Shown here one piece after another: positions 43,362-54,100 of a stretch of DNA of 64,000 bases. The position numbers were made by a program, and so were the translations under genes. The DNA is from Auriscalpium vulgare (lineage: Eukaryota > Basidiomycota > Agaricomycetes > Russulales > Auriscalpiaceae). The stretch is from NCBI GenBank assembly GCA_019915015.1, contig JAHBBC010000006.1, positions 124,001 through 188,000 of the forward strand. Reading direction: 5' to 3'. Below the pieces are notes generated by a model. That model was given only the letters and a program-made list of their open reading frames with translations. It ran no database searches and was not told the DNA's origin. Each line of letters begins with the position of its first letter. Positions within the stretch are counted from its first letter, which is position 1.

Positions 43362-46300
43362 CTAGTCGGTACGCCTCCTTTTGGTAGGCTTTGTGAGGTC
43401 CCAAACCCTCACAAACTTGCCCCGAATCCACACCCACTCGGAGTGAAGGTCGTCGTCGTTGTCGCTGTCGCTGACGGTGCACGGGACGGCGTTGGACGTG
43501 GCCGACGAGGACGTGCCTGCGGTGGACGAGGACGCGGTGGTGGAGGACGTGCCTGCCCCCAATGCACGCGCGCCAAAAGCGGCGGAGGGCGTGGAGGACC
43601 TGGTCGCGGAGGACGTCGGCGCCCCAAACACTGGGGTGGACGGGCGACCGTTCGCGGGGACGGAGGACGTGGTGGCGGAGGACGTGCCTGCCCCCATTGC
43701 ACGCGCACCAAAAACGGCGGAGGGCGCGGCGGCGGGCGCGGGCACACGAGACCACGGGGCGGCGGACGTCGGCGCGGCGGATGAGAGGGCGGCGGGCGAT
43801 CGGGCATAGGTGCGGGCGGCGTCGGTCTTCTTGTCGAGCAGGGTCCGGCTGATGGAAGGCTCAGGAGATTGCTATTGACACACACAAACCATAGTACTCA
43901 CAGTCCAATCCCAGCCGCTCTGTCCGTAGCCTTACGCTCACGCCGTCCGACATCGGTCGCAGGCGGCGCATCGAGGGCACGTCTCTTAGATTGTGGTCCA
44001 GTCGACGAACCCTCCACGTGGTCGTCTTCGCCCGGCCTCTTGACACCACGTCCTTGCTGCGGTCCAGTCGACGAGCCCTCGCCACGCCCCATCGGCTGTA
44101 CACGCCCCCCGGCTGCGTTAGCCCAGATTCTCTCGATCGGCGGCGACCTCGTGGGCCTGAAGGCGCCTGGGACTACAAAACTCCACGGGCCCCTTCCCAG
44201 CTGATCCTCTCCGTAGAACGCCGTGTCGTGACACTGGAGCCGACGAGCCCGCAGAGCCTCCAAGTCGACCATCGGCGCGTCGTCACGACCGCGACCTCCG
44301 ACGACAGACGAGTACGGCGGCGGAGGGGAAATCGCCTGGGCGGCGTCAGCGCTCGTAGAACCGGCGGTGGCCCGCAGGGAAGGGGGAGGCGATGAAGGAG
44401 GAGGCGATTCGGTGGCGACAGTGGTGCCATCAGTGTCTTGGGTGGGGCTGTGGGGCTTAGTTTATTCACTATGTCCCTACAGTTGTAACAAGTGGGTGGT
44501 GTCATAGGCAGGCAGGATAGTGAAGTGCAAGTATAGGGCAGTATAGTGCACTATAGTGCACTATATTGCATATATCAGCACTATGGTGTCCTTGGATGCA
44601 CTATAGTAGTAGCATGACTGTAAGGACCATTGTATTTGTGCACCAATATAATGGGCTTTGAAAATGTTATAAATAATGGTGTAGATGCACAGGTGGAACT
44701 GCTATATAGATGTAATTCAGCAGAATATATCTGGTTAATGGTAGAGAGCTGTAGGGCAATCACTGTCCAATGGATCCCATGGGTTTATGTACTATAGTGA
44801 ATCAATAATATATTACAGAAATGCTGGGATATATGCACCTTCTCTCCTTTCAAATGAGCTCTATAAATTCGAATAATATTACAGCATGCGGCTTAGTATA
44901 GTGCATATGTAACCTGAATTTACCAGATTATAGGGGGTCATTTCTGAGGAGTTGTGCAGTGCACACTGTATCAGATATTCATCTACTATAGTGATGTTAT
45001 ACTCTTTAAAGCTTTCTTAATTTGTTATGGGATGACTGGACATTCATAAATCATGACGAAAAAGGTGGGCATATCTACCACGCATGCCACTGCTGTCTGA
45101 ATTTATCATAATATTTAAGGCTAATGGCAAGCCGCACCAATGCATATATACTTATACACTATAGTGTTATTTAGCTCGTTTCTATTCTCAAACTTTTTCA
45201 GCACTGAATAGCTCCTCAATACTTGGGGAAACAAATCCCTAAATATTCCAGAGCACTGTTACACCATGCCCCTTCCATCCCTGAAACTTTTGTATTCTTG
45301 CATACAATTGGTATATAGTACCGTACTTCTGATCCTTTGATACAGCCTAAATGATCCATATGTCCCTGTCCCATCTGCAGATACATCCAAGCATATGTGT
45401 GAACTGCAATGATTGTTTATTTTTCAATGAGCCATGATCCATGAAGCTTACTTGAGCACAAGCTCATCCTCTGTAAAAGAAATAGACATTTATATCCATA
45501 TGCCTGATCATAAACTTGCTGGGAGTGGGCCGACGCATAGCGCGGCAGTACGATTCCAGGTGCAATACGGGGTTCAATAATCTTCTCAAATTGGAAGAAT
45601 ATGTAACAGAGACTACTTTATTTGACATCTTTGCCCTGCGGTTTGAGCTCAAGAGCAATGACATCATTTCGGGTTTTAAATGCAATTTAATAGCCGGAAT
45701 GACGTCATCATCTCTTGCTAGCAATCGTGCTGTTCTATACGCTCTGCTGTTCTATACGCTCAATCCTAGTAATATTACTGTGTGTGTGGAATGCTTTATA
45801 GGCAACAATATGTGTACAGTGAGTGTATCATCCCGAGTAGACGTGAGGCTGGTGAGGGAGCTGAAAGCGCGAGTGGACAAAGCGTGGGAGTGAATTTCCA
45901 AAAAAGGCGACACAGACTGTCGTTGCATGGGTCGAAAAAAAGCTGGATGTAGATGACATAAGCAACGATTCATAGGAATCGTAACTGGATCACCCTGGGA
46001 CAAGGATACCTCAGACTTTACAGGCTGTATGAGAGTGGAACTACAGCACTTTCTGCCAACTCTAGGTAGAATTCCCATATTTTGAGCATTGGGTGGGGCA
46101 TGGTCTGTGAATGCTCTATAATATCTGTGGATAATATTGACCAAGTACTGGAGAGCTATTGGACATATCATATGCTTTTGTGGCCAACCAATTAGATCAC
46201 CACTATAGTGCACAAACATATATGCCTTGGAGTGGCTCACCAATGGCTTCAGATATTATGATAAATTCAGACAGCAGTGGCATGCGCGGTAGATATGCCT

Positions 46301-48368
46301 ACCTTTTTCGTCATGATTTATGAATGTCCAGTCATCCCATAACAAATTAAGAAAGTTTTAAAGAGTATAACATCACTATAGTAGATGAATATCTGATACA
46401 GTGTGCACTGCACAACTCCTCAGAAATGACCCCCTATAATCTGGTAAATTCAGGTTACATATGCACTATACTAAGCCGCATGCTGTAATATTATTCGAAT
46501 TTATAGAGCTCATTTGAAAGGAGAGAAGGTGCATATATCCCAGCATTTCTGTAATATATTATTGATTCACTATAGTACATAAACCCATGGGATCCATTGG
46601 ACAGTGATTGCCCTACAGCTCTCTACCATTAACCATATATATTCTGCTGAATTACATCTATATAGCAGTTCCACCTGTGCATCTACACCATTATTTATAA
46701 CATTTTCAAAGCCCATTATATTGGTGCACAAATACAATGGTCCTTACAGTCATGCTACTACTATAGTGCATCCAAGGACACCATAGTACTGATATATGCA
46801 ATATAGTGCACTATAGTGCACTATACTGCCCTATACTTGCACTTCACTATCCTGCCTGCCTATGACACCACCCACTTGTTACAACTGTAGGGACATAGTG
46901 CACTAAACTACTCCCCAGTGTTGTTGGGTGGGCTCCGGGAGGGGTTCGGCGGCAGTGGCGCCATCTGCGTCTTGGGTGGGCTCCGGGAGGGGTTCGACGG
47001 AGCCGTGCAGTCCGACGACGGTGAATGGCAGCCCTTCGAGTGGCGTCTGGCTCTCCAGCCACCGGACTTCCGTCCCGAAACTGTTGAGGACATCGCCGTG
47101 GGTGTCTCGCGCGCGAATCAGAACGTATTGCGCCGCATCCGGGAGTGGGATCGGGTCATCAAAGCGTTGGTAGTTATCCGGAGCCCACCTGGTGCGAGCG
47201 GGGTCCCAGTACTGGGTCTGGGTGTTGTTTGCGAACCCGGCGGCCTCCATCTCTTCCAAGGTGATCGCGTACGCAGGGATGAACTCGGCGGTGCACAGGA
47301 TGTGTCGAAAAGCGTAGCGTAGATGTCCCTGTTGACGGAGCCGATCAGCGTCAGCCTACAGCCTAAGTGGATGTCAGAACGCACCGCCCGCCACAACGTG
47401 ATCCGCATGCCCTTGTACGCTGGCGGGCTCACAGGAAGACCGCCAGCCTCATCGCCATCGCTCCGATCGCCGTCGTCTCTGTCATCGCCGGGTGCGTCGC
47501 CGTCGGCGGGAGCGTCGCCGTCGCCCGACGGGTCCCGCGAGCCATCCGCCTCTCCTCCATCGCTGCTCGTGCGCATCGTCTGCAAGACCTGCCATCAGAG
47601 AGCATCCCGGGGTGCGGCGCGTGGATGACTGCTTACCTCCTGGGTGACGGACTCTGGAACAACAGATGAGCTGCGTTCCGCGCCCTCGTCAGCGTCAGCG
47701 TCGACGAGGGCGAGCGCGATCGCCATGTCCTGGTCTATCTGCTCGGCTGCAGCGCGCACACCCGCAACCTCCTGCTCGGCAATCAAGGCGGCAAGGCGCG
47801 CGTCGCCGTCCATCTGCTCATCGCGCAGCGCACTGCCCTCGCCGCGCGACCCGCGGTTCTTGCGCGCGCGTCCACCCTGCGGCACGGTCAGTGAGTGGCG
47901 TGAAGCGGACAGAGTGGTACATACATTCGCCTTCGCCTTCAACGTTTTCGCGTGCTTCGCCTCGGTGGCCCTAGCGATCTTCTGCGTGGCCTTCGCCACC
48001 TCATCCGCCGCGCGGACGGCCTCGATGGCAGCGACCCTGTCAGCCGTAGGCATCTCCTGCGCCGGGTACCACGCTCGGGCCTTGCGCTCCGCCTTACGCC
48101 ACGGGCACTGCGCGTTCAGGCACTGCGAAATGCGTCCATTGAGCGGGGATAGAGGCCAAGCCGGTAAAGTGCCACTCACCACTGCGTGCCACTGGCCGGC
48201 ATGCTCAGGCTTGTATGTCATCGCCAGGCGTCCGTACGCGCCGCAGTGAGAGCAGGCGGAGGCCACGATGTCGGGTTTGCGGGCCTCGGCGTCCACGAAG
48301 CAAGCTCTCTTGAGACGGGAGCTGTACGCGAGAGACGAGTGCAGGACGGTGCGAGCGAGGCGGGCCAT
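43362..48368 (-). CDS. Module gene A: unknown protein with GRF-like zinc finger, interrupted by a Mutator-like element
   Basis: The ATG at 48368 starts a gene whose exons join in frame (introns 48123-48179, 47877-47924, 47580-47636, 47329-47384, 43849-43901). Apart from the transposon at 44447-46923, it encodes 749 residues. Near the N-terminus, ACSHCGAYGRL and EHAGQWHAVCLNAQCPW resemble a GRF-type zinc finger (CxxC ... CxxxxC). Then come Ala/Lys-rich helices, an acidic linker (DRDDGDRSDGDEAG), a globular part (GHLRYAFRHILCTAEF, TQTQYWDPARTRWAPDN) and, across the insertion, PLPEPTQ joined to DTDGTT. A basic RRERKATDRAAG block precedes a Ser/Thr/Ala-rich part and the C-terminus EWVWIRGKFVRVWD. 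The 9-bp duplication TTGGGTGGG flanks the insertion. Function unknown; probably nuclear. Confidence 0.65.
45516..45893 (+). CDS. 125-aa conserved ORF inside the 470-bp element (copy 2)
   Basis: One residue different from the copy at 10014-10391. The ORF starts essentially at the element border (MLGVGRRIARQYD) and ends at the same stop after DKAWE, with the same out-of-frame continuation. Conservation reflects recent copying, so it does not by itself show selection. Function unknown; a weak resemblance to the Crinkler N-terminal header is noted with the first copy. Confidence 0.3.
   Translation: MLGVGRRIARQYDSRCNTGFNNLLKLEEYVTETTLFDIFALRFELKSNDIISGFKCNLIAGMTSSSLASNRAVLYALLFYTLNPSNITVCVECFIGNNMCTVSVSSRVDVRLVRELKARVDKAWE
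45516..45985 (+). mobile_element. 470-bp mobile sequence, copy 2, nested in the Mutator-like element
   Basis: Near-identical to the reverse complement of 9922-10391. Copy 2 of the Mutator-like element lacks it: near 59455-59480 the sequence runs unbroken from GGGTGATCCA into GTTTATGATC, giving the empty site. The insertion falls between TAAAC and TGGATC, with at most AAC duplicated. An open frame of 125 codons fills most of it. Confidence 0.8.
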
Positions 48369-48736
48369 TGTCGACTAAGGATGGCAAGCGTTCTGAGCGT
48401 TCTGAAAGGTTGGTGCTGAGCTCTGGTGAGAATCCATCCGTTTAAATGTCTTGACGTGTCCATCCCCGTCGCGCATGATTCCCAGAGACCCGCACCTTCA
48501 AGCGCCAGGGCGGCCACCCATCCTCCTGGGCGGCCGTTCGGCGGCATTTCGAAGAATTTGTCTCTTGTCTGCCCCTACCCTCCCCTGCCCTGGTGCCCGA
48601 CGTGAGCGAGTACCTCGGCATGCACCACTGGAGCCTTACGAAAACCAAATCTCTCGATACGCGACGCCTTGCCGACGCCTTTAAAATAAATTCAGGGCAC
48701 ATTGTTCCGCTGAGTCGGCGGCAAAGCGGTCCCGTC

Positions 48737-48882
48737 GTCAGAGCAAAGAGGAGGTAGAGCTAGCGAAGCGACGCTTAGAGAATCTAGATTGGTAACAAAT
48801 TCGGGGATAGTCAGAGCAAAGAGGCGGTAGACGTAGCGAAGCGACCCTTAGAGAATCTAGATTGGTCACGAATTCGGGGATA
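48737..48882. repeat. 73-bp tandem repeat, two copies, 3' of gene B
   Basis: A unit starting GTCAGAGCAAAGAGG and containing AGAGAATCTAGATTGGT occurs at 48737-48809 and 48810-48882. It lies just beyond the stop of gene B and may be in its 3' UTR. Confidence 0.8.
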
Positions 48883-48892
48883 GGACCGCTGA

Positions 48893-50808
48893 TCATCGAC
48901 GATTGGGCATCGTCTTTCCGCGCACTCCGGCCTTCGCTCCTCGGGGTGCTATGGCCTCCCCTTGAGCTTGCACGAGCGCACGCTCCGCCTCCTGCCTCTC
49001 GGCTAACGTTTGACTAGCAACGTGTCAGTGTGCTGCGGGGAGTAATGACGGCTAGGGATACGCACAGTTCACGTCCTGCCGCTCTGTCCGATGCCTTGCG
49101 CACCCGCGCTCCAGGACGGTCCACCGGCGGCGCGGTAGGCACCGCAGCGGGGACCTTCGTGCGCGACTTCTTGGTTGTGCCCTGCTTCTCGCTCGTGCGC
49201 GGCTTCTTGGTGGCCGGGGCCTCCGTAGGGTCATGCGCGGCAGACTTCCGTTTCTTGGCTCCCTTGCGATTATTGTGCGAGGCAGCAGGTTGAGCCTCGG
49301 TGAGCATGACCGGAGCGGACTGCGGCTCCGAGGGGTCGGCAGCGTGCGTGGCAATCGGCCCGTCCGGTCCGGCCTCTGGCAGCGTCGAGGTGTCGGACGC
49401 GGCCTCTGGCAGCGTCGAGGTATCGGACGCGGCCGCAGTGTCGGGCGCAGTGGCCATGTTGTTGAGCGGGGAGTCAACCGTCGCAGCGTCTGCAACAGCG
49501 AGCGCGGTGTCGGCCACCGGCGTAATGTCCGACGCGGGCGCGGTGTCGAGCGCAGTGTCTGCTCCAGCGAGCGTGGTGTCGGCCACCGGCGTAATGTCCG
49601 ACGCGGCGGTGTCGGGCGCGGTGTCGGGCGCAGCGTCAATGTCGTTGAGCGGGGAGTCGACGGTCGCAGTGTGTGCAACAGGCACGTACACGCTCTCTGA
49701 GGACACCGCTGACGGCGCGACCGTCGTGGCGAGTGCGGGTCGGTTTCCTGTCGTCGGTACGTCAGTTCCTATTGCGCTGTCCCTCAGGTTGACTGCGTAC
49801 CGAAGATCTTCTCCATGAACGCGAGGAGTTCTATCCGGAGGTGTTGCGAAGTCCAATCTGGAGTGCGGCGTACAAGCCACTGCTTGAAGTCTTCCTCTTG
49901 CGGCGTCTGGCCTATCGGCATGCTACAATAACGCAATGAGAGGTGATTTGCGTGCGGGAGGCTCAACACGTACATGTGAGCACCGGTACGTCCACCTTCC
50001 AAAGGACCGCCCGCAATGTACAGACCGACCCAGCCCGTCTCCTCGTACCAATGCTGTGCCTGTCGATTAATAGCCTCAATCATGCCGGCAGCTTTTCTGG
50101 AGGGCAAAGGCGTCAGCGTCACTGCGCGATAAAGTGATGGACGGGGCATTACTTCTGGCGCTCCACCTCGGAGCTGCTGTTGCTGGGCGCCGCTTCCTCC
50201 GCACCGAGCGCCTCGAGCGCCTTGATATCATCTGCGCTCAGAGCATGGTAGGCGGCCGAGACCCTCTTCTGGTATGTCGCAGGTGATTCCCCCGGTTGAA
50301 TGACAGGTTTGTCACGGTGAGTGCAGTCTGCACTCTGGAAGACTTTCCACGCGGACCCCGCGGGCGCTGCAACTGGTGCGAGGCGAGTTATCTGCGGAGC
50401 AGCCAGAAGCGCTTTCGAATACCTCGCGCTCTGCCCGTCAAGGTAGCCCCTGATCCTCTGCGATAACAGGTCAAGCCGTGGCGACAGGGATGCGTACAGG
50501 CCACTCACCGTGGGGCACGCGGCAAGGCGCTGGAGACGCTCCTCGCCAGTCTCGCCGACGATCCGGAGGACTTTTCGATTTTTGTTCTTGTGCGATTTCT
50601 TGACGCGAGCTTGGTAGTCTTCCTCCGATTCCCCCTGGTGAGCGTCCTTGAAGTGCTCCTCGTAGAGGTCGGTGATCCTGGCAGCGATGTTGTCGAGAGA
50701 GTAGTAGGCGGCCTTAGGCGGCGCGAGCTCGCGCTCGGCGAATTCTTTGTCGGAAGCCTCTGCCAACCAGGCGGTCTCCTCTTTGTGCCATTTCCAGGAG
50801 GCGGGCAT
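48893..50808 (-). CDS. Module gene B: unknown protein, intact
   Basis: Five exons (introns 50097-50152, 49923-49973, 49748-49800, 49014-49065) join in frame from the ATG at 50808 to the stop at 48893, giving 567 residues. The N-terminal third is helical (MPASWKWHKEETAWLAEAS, ITDLYEEHFKDAHQGESEED, HKNKNRKVLRIVGETGEERL). Then come AQHWYEETGWVGLYIAGGP and FKQWLVRRTPDWTSQHLR, a degenerate Ala/Thr/Asp/Pro repeat part (ASDITPVADTAL), a basic nuclear-type stretch (KKPRTSEKQGTTKKSRTK), the block RVRKASDRAAGREL and a coiled-coil end (LAERQEAERALVQAQGEA). The RKASDRAAG block followed by a phase-2 intron is shared with gene A. Family unknown. All splice sites are canonical and there are no stops, so it is probably expressed. 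Confidence 0.65.
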
Positions 50809-51129
50809 GAATAATGACAGTGAAGGGTGTAGTGAGCGACGTGCGAACCAGCATTCGGGGGGGGGAGGGCTTAACTTTGCACTGTCTCTCTGCGCCCGCG
50901 CGCCGCACCGCACCACGTGACCGAGGCCCTGAATTCAAACAAGTCCGTAGTCCATTTCCGTACGCGCCGCCGCCCTGATAGATCAGCCCGCCGCCCTGCC
51001 CCTTGCAGGAGGCCCGGACGCTGTCAGTGTTCTTGTTAGCAAATTCAACCCCACTCATCTCGATCTGTCACAGGGCGGTTTCGCCGACGCATTTATACGG
51101 AGCATGACAAATACACGCCGAAAGTCGGC

Positions 51130-54100
51130 CTACTGATAATGACGAGACAATGAGCTAGGAGCGACGAGGGGGAACGATGGTAGGCGACCCGACACGGAAT
51201 AGAACTGGAAGCAGTAGAAACGGGCGATCTCTGCCTCGAAAAGATCCTGCGTGGTGCCCTCCGGTGTTTCCGGCAGCTTTCCGTTCGCGGCAGGCCAAGA
51301 ATTCAGCACACGCGCCCATCGCGTGAAGGCCCCAAGCCGCCTGCCGTCCGTAAGACTCTCAATCCCGCACATCACTTCACGGCGATCCCACATCGGCCGC
51401 ACCTTGCCGTCGCCCTCCCAGATCAGCATGACCTCCTCCTCGCGCGCCGTGCCCCAGCCCGACTCCTCGGAGTACGCAGCAGGATCCATGATGCGGTCGA
51501 GTGCCATGAGCTCGAGACGGAAATTCATGCAAGACAACTCCCACGTCACTTCCATCCAAACCCGCGTGTCCAAATCTGCCTGCGCGCGGGCAAGCCCCCG
51601 CGACCCCCAGAGTGGTTGAAACTCTTCCCGGTAGGGTTCAAAGCCGCCGTGCACACCGAAGCGGACGTTGACGTCGATGCGGTCGGCCGCGCGCCGCTGC
51701 GTGCGCCGGTCCGGGGCCCGCTGCGGGCCGGCGGCCGTGCCTGTTTTGGGTGGGGGCGGAGGCAGCTTGCCGATGTCGACGGACGACGACTGCGGCCGAA
51801 TGTCACGGTCGGCGGGGATGTCGATCCGGTAGTAGCGACCCTCCAGAGCTATGCGCCATTGGCCAGCCGTGAGAACCACCCTTCCCCCCTCCGGCGGCCT
51901 GACGGTTTGCGCGATGCACCATGGCCGGATTCTTAACCAATTGTGAATTCTGCCGCCCTGGATGCTGCCTTCATTGAAGAAAAGATGAATTGGAGGGAGG
52001 TGGTAAAGCTGCGGCCGGTGCGGATGTGCTACTGCGAGGGCAGGGTCTCGCGCGATGACAGCGGCCAAGAAGGCACACTCCGCGGTGAGCCATGCAGGCT
52101 TCGGTTCCGCCTTCGCCAAACGCTCAGACCCGGTCTTCTGAGCGCGCCCGACAGGCGGGCGAGGTGCTAGCATGAGGATAGCGATTGAGGTCAAATCGCG
52201 GCAACCCGCATGAACAGGAACGCTGACTTACCTGAACCTGAGGAAGGGCCCGGACCGTGCTGCGTGGCCGTCGCCTCCATCGCCGCTTCCTCCGCCTTCG
52301 CCGCTTCGAGGCGATCTTCCGCTCCCAGTGCGACCTTTGCGCTGACAAGCGGCTGACTGCTGAGGCTGAACCGAAAAAGCTGCTCGCTGAACCCTACCAT
52401 CATGGCGTCCAGACTCACCCCGTCTTCCCACGGAGGCGCCCTCCTGTACTTGTTACCCTCGATCATGAACTGCTTGTTGCTCAGGTACTTCGACACGGGT
52501 GTGGGGCGCACGGGTATGAGAACGGTCGTCGCGTCGCTGATGGTGTAGGGCTCCCGCACCAGCCAGACCGGGACTCCAACACGAAACATCGTCTCCGCGA
52601 GCAGCACCTTCTCCGTGATGATACCGCGGACGGGCAGGCAGTCGACGGCGTTGAAGCGCGGATCCTCGACCCTCGGCTTGACGACGAGCATGTAGGTAAC
52701 CCAGGCCCTGAGCTCGAGGAGGATGCGCTGGCTCTCCCGGAACCACTGGAGGACCTCGAACGACGCCATCGGCTCCCCGGCCAGCACACCGCTCACGGAC
52801 TTCGCCTTCGAGAGGAGCCTCTCAGCGAACTGCAGAGCGGGGTCGAGCTTGTCGCCGTCCAATGGGCGCTTAGACTGCTTGGGGAGTTCCGCGGCGATCT
52901 TGGCAACCATCTCGTTCACTTCAGAGTGAGCCTGCTGCAGGCGGAGCTTGACATCTTGAGCGAGGCACCCTATCGTCGCGCTGCTCGTGCGGCTCCATTC
53001 TTCGAGGAGCTTTGGCGACCACTGCATCCATGGCACGGCCGTGTCTTTGAATTGGACTGGCGAACGCCTGTCGTCGCAGACGGGAAGTGGAAGCAGTGAT
53101 GCGCTGACCCGGGTCATGACCTCGGTCATGACCCGTCACGAATCCTGACCCCAAGGTCATGACCGGGGTCAAAGGTCAACGGCAACTGATGCCAAGAGAC
53201 CGGGCTTGACAACGCGGTCAGTTATCCACGTCCGTGAGCGCCGAGTCACACGTGTGACCAAGAGTGACGCCGTGTACTACCTCTATTTTACTTACTCACA
53301 GGAAGGCTCAATATCTGGACAATGTTTGCGTAGTCTTATAATTATCATAAGAACATGCCTGCCAAGTTTTGTCCATTTAAACGACGATGCCGCGCCTGCA
53401 GAACAGGCCTTATAGGGTGTGACATTGAGCGCTTCATAAGCCCGTGCGGACGCAATGATAAGTTGGCACTCGACAAGAATATTTGTGTTTACTATATAGA
53501 CAGGGGATAGACTCCATGTAATCAAACCGGTGCAGCGGCAGGAGGATAGCAGACCTCCCTAGCAAGCTCCTCATGAAAGTCAACCTCTCGTCGCAAACCT
53601 TCCTCACCAGACTTCCAGGACTTCAAGAGGATGTCGAGCGAGGAATCCACTCGCAGGCCTGTGGTAGGATCTGGCAGCGAGAACAAATTCTCGAGCTGAA
53701 GATCAGTCGGAGAATATCCAAGCTCGGACGCAACAGCCGTCGACGCCGACGAGGAAGCGGCAGCCTCTGCTTCAGCCACTGCTGTAGCTGTAGCCACTAA
53801 CTCATCCGCCATCTCGTCAAATAGCCCTGGCGTGTTTGTGTCGCCGCCTTCTTCGACACTGTCCTCAGGCTCGCTGGTGTCTGGAGGAGCAGTTGGCGCA
53901 GTAGCCGAAACAGCAGCACTGTGAGTGGCTGTGGTGGTGGCAGGGGGAAGGAAACCTTCTTGAATATTGAGCATGTCGATGTCGTCAGCTAGAGCGCGCT
54001 TTGCACGTTTTGCGCGTGGGTAGTCCTTCTCGATCTGGTGCTTGACGAGAACAGTCTTCCGAACGCGCTCCGGCTCCATGCGATTTCGTAGCTTCGAGTG

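Larger units (their letters stand above)
44447..46923. mobile_element. Mutator-like element with about 0.7-kb terminal inverted repeats, copy 1
   Basis: The termini are GCTGTGGGGCTTAG and CTCCCCAGTGTTG. The left arm (to about 45175) and the right arm (from about 46200) are inverted copies of each other. The 9-bp target duplication TTGGGTGGG lies at 44438-44446 and 46924-46932. Long inverted repeats with a 9-bp duplication fit the Mutator superfamily. No transposase is visible, so it is non-autonomous. It is AT-rich against the GC-rich genes, contains a nested 470-bp insertion (45516-45985), and its centre runs opposite to that of copy 2. It interrupts gene A. Confidence 0.85.

Noticed and set aside
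43409..43885. Pro/Arg-rich frame overlapping the 3' end of gene A
   Set aside because: The intron 43849-43901 leads into a different frame that ends in a globular-looking EWVWIRGKFVRVWD; the Pro-rich frame is a shadow.
44581..44763. 60-codon frames repeated at 44.6, 46.6, 58.7 and 60.2 kb
   Set aside because: They are the same stretch in the inverted arms of the two Mutator-like elements, with no sign of coding constraint.
52257..53099. 280-codon plus-strand frame opposite gene C
   Set aside because: It is antisense to a spliced, colinear gene and shows no recognisable domain.
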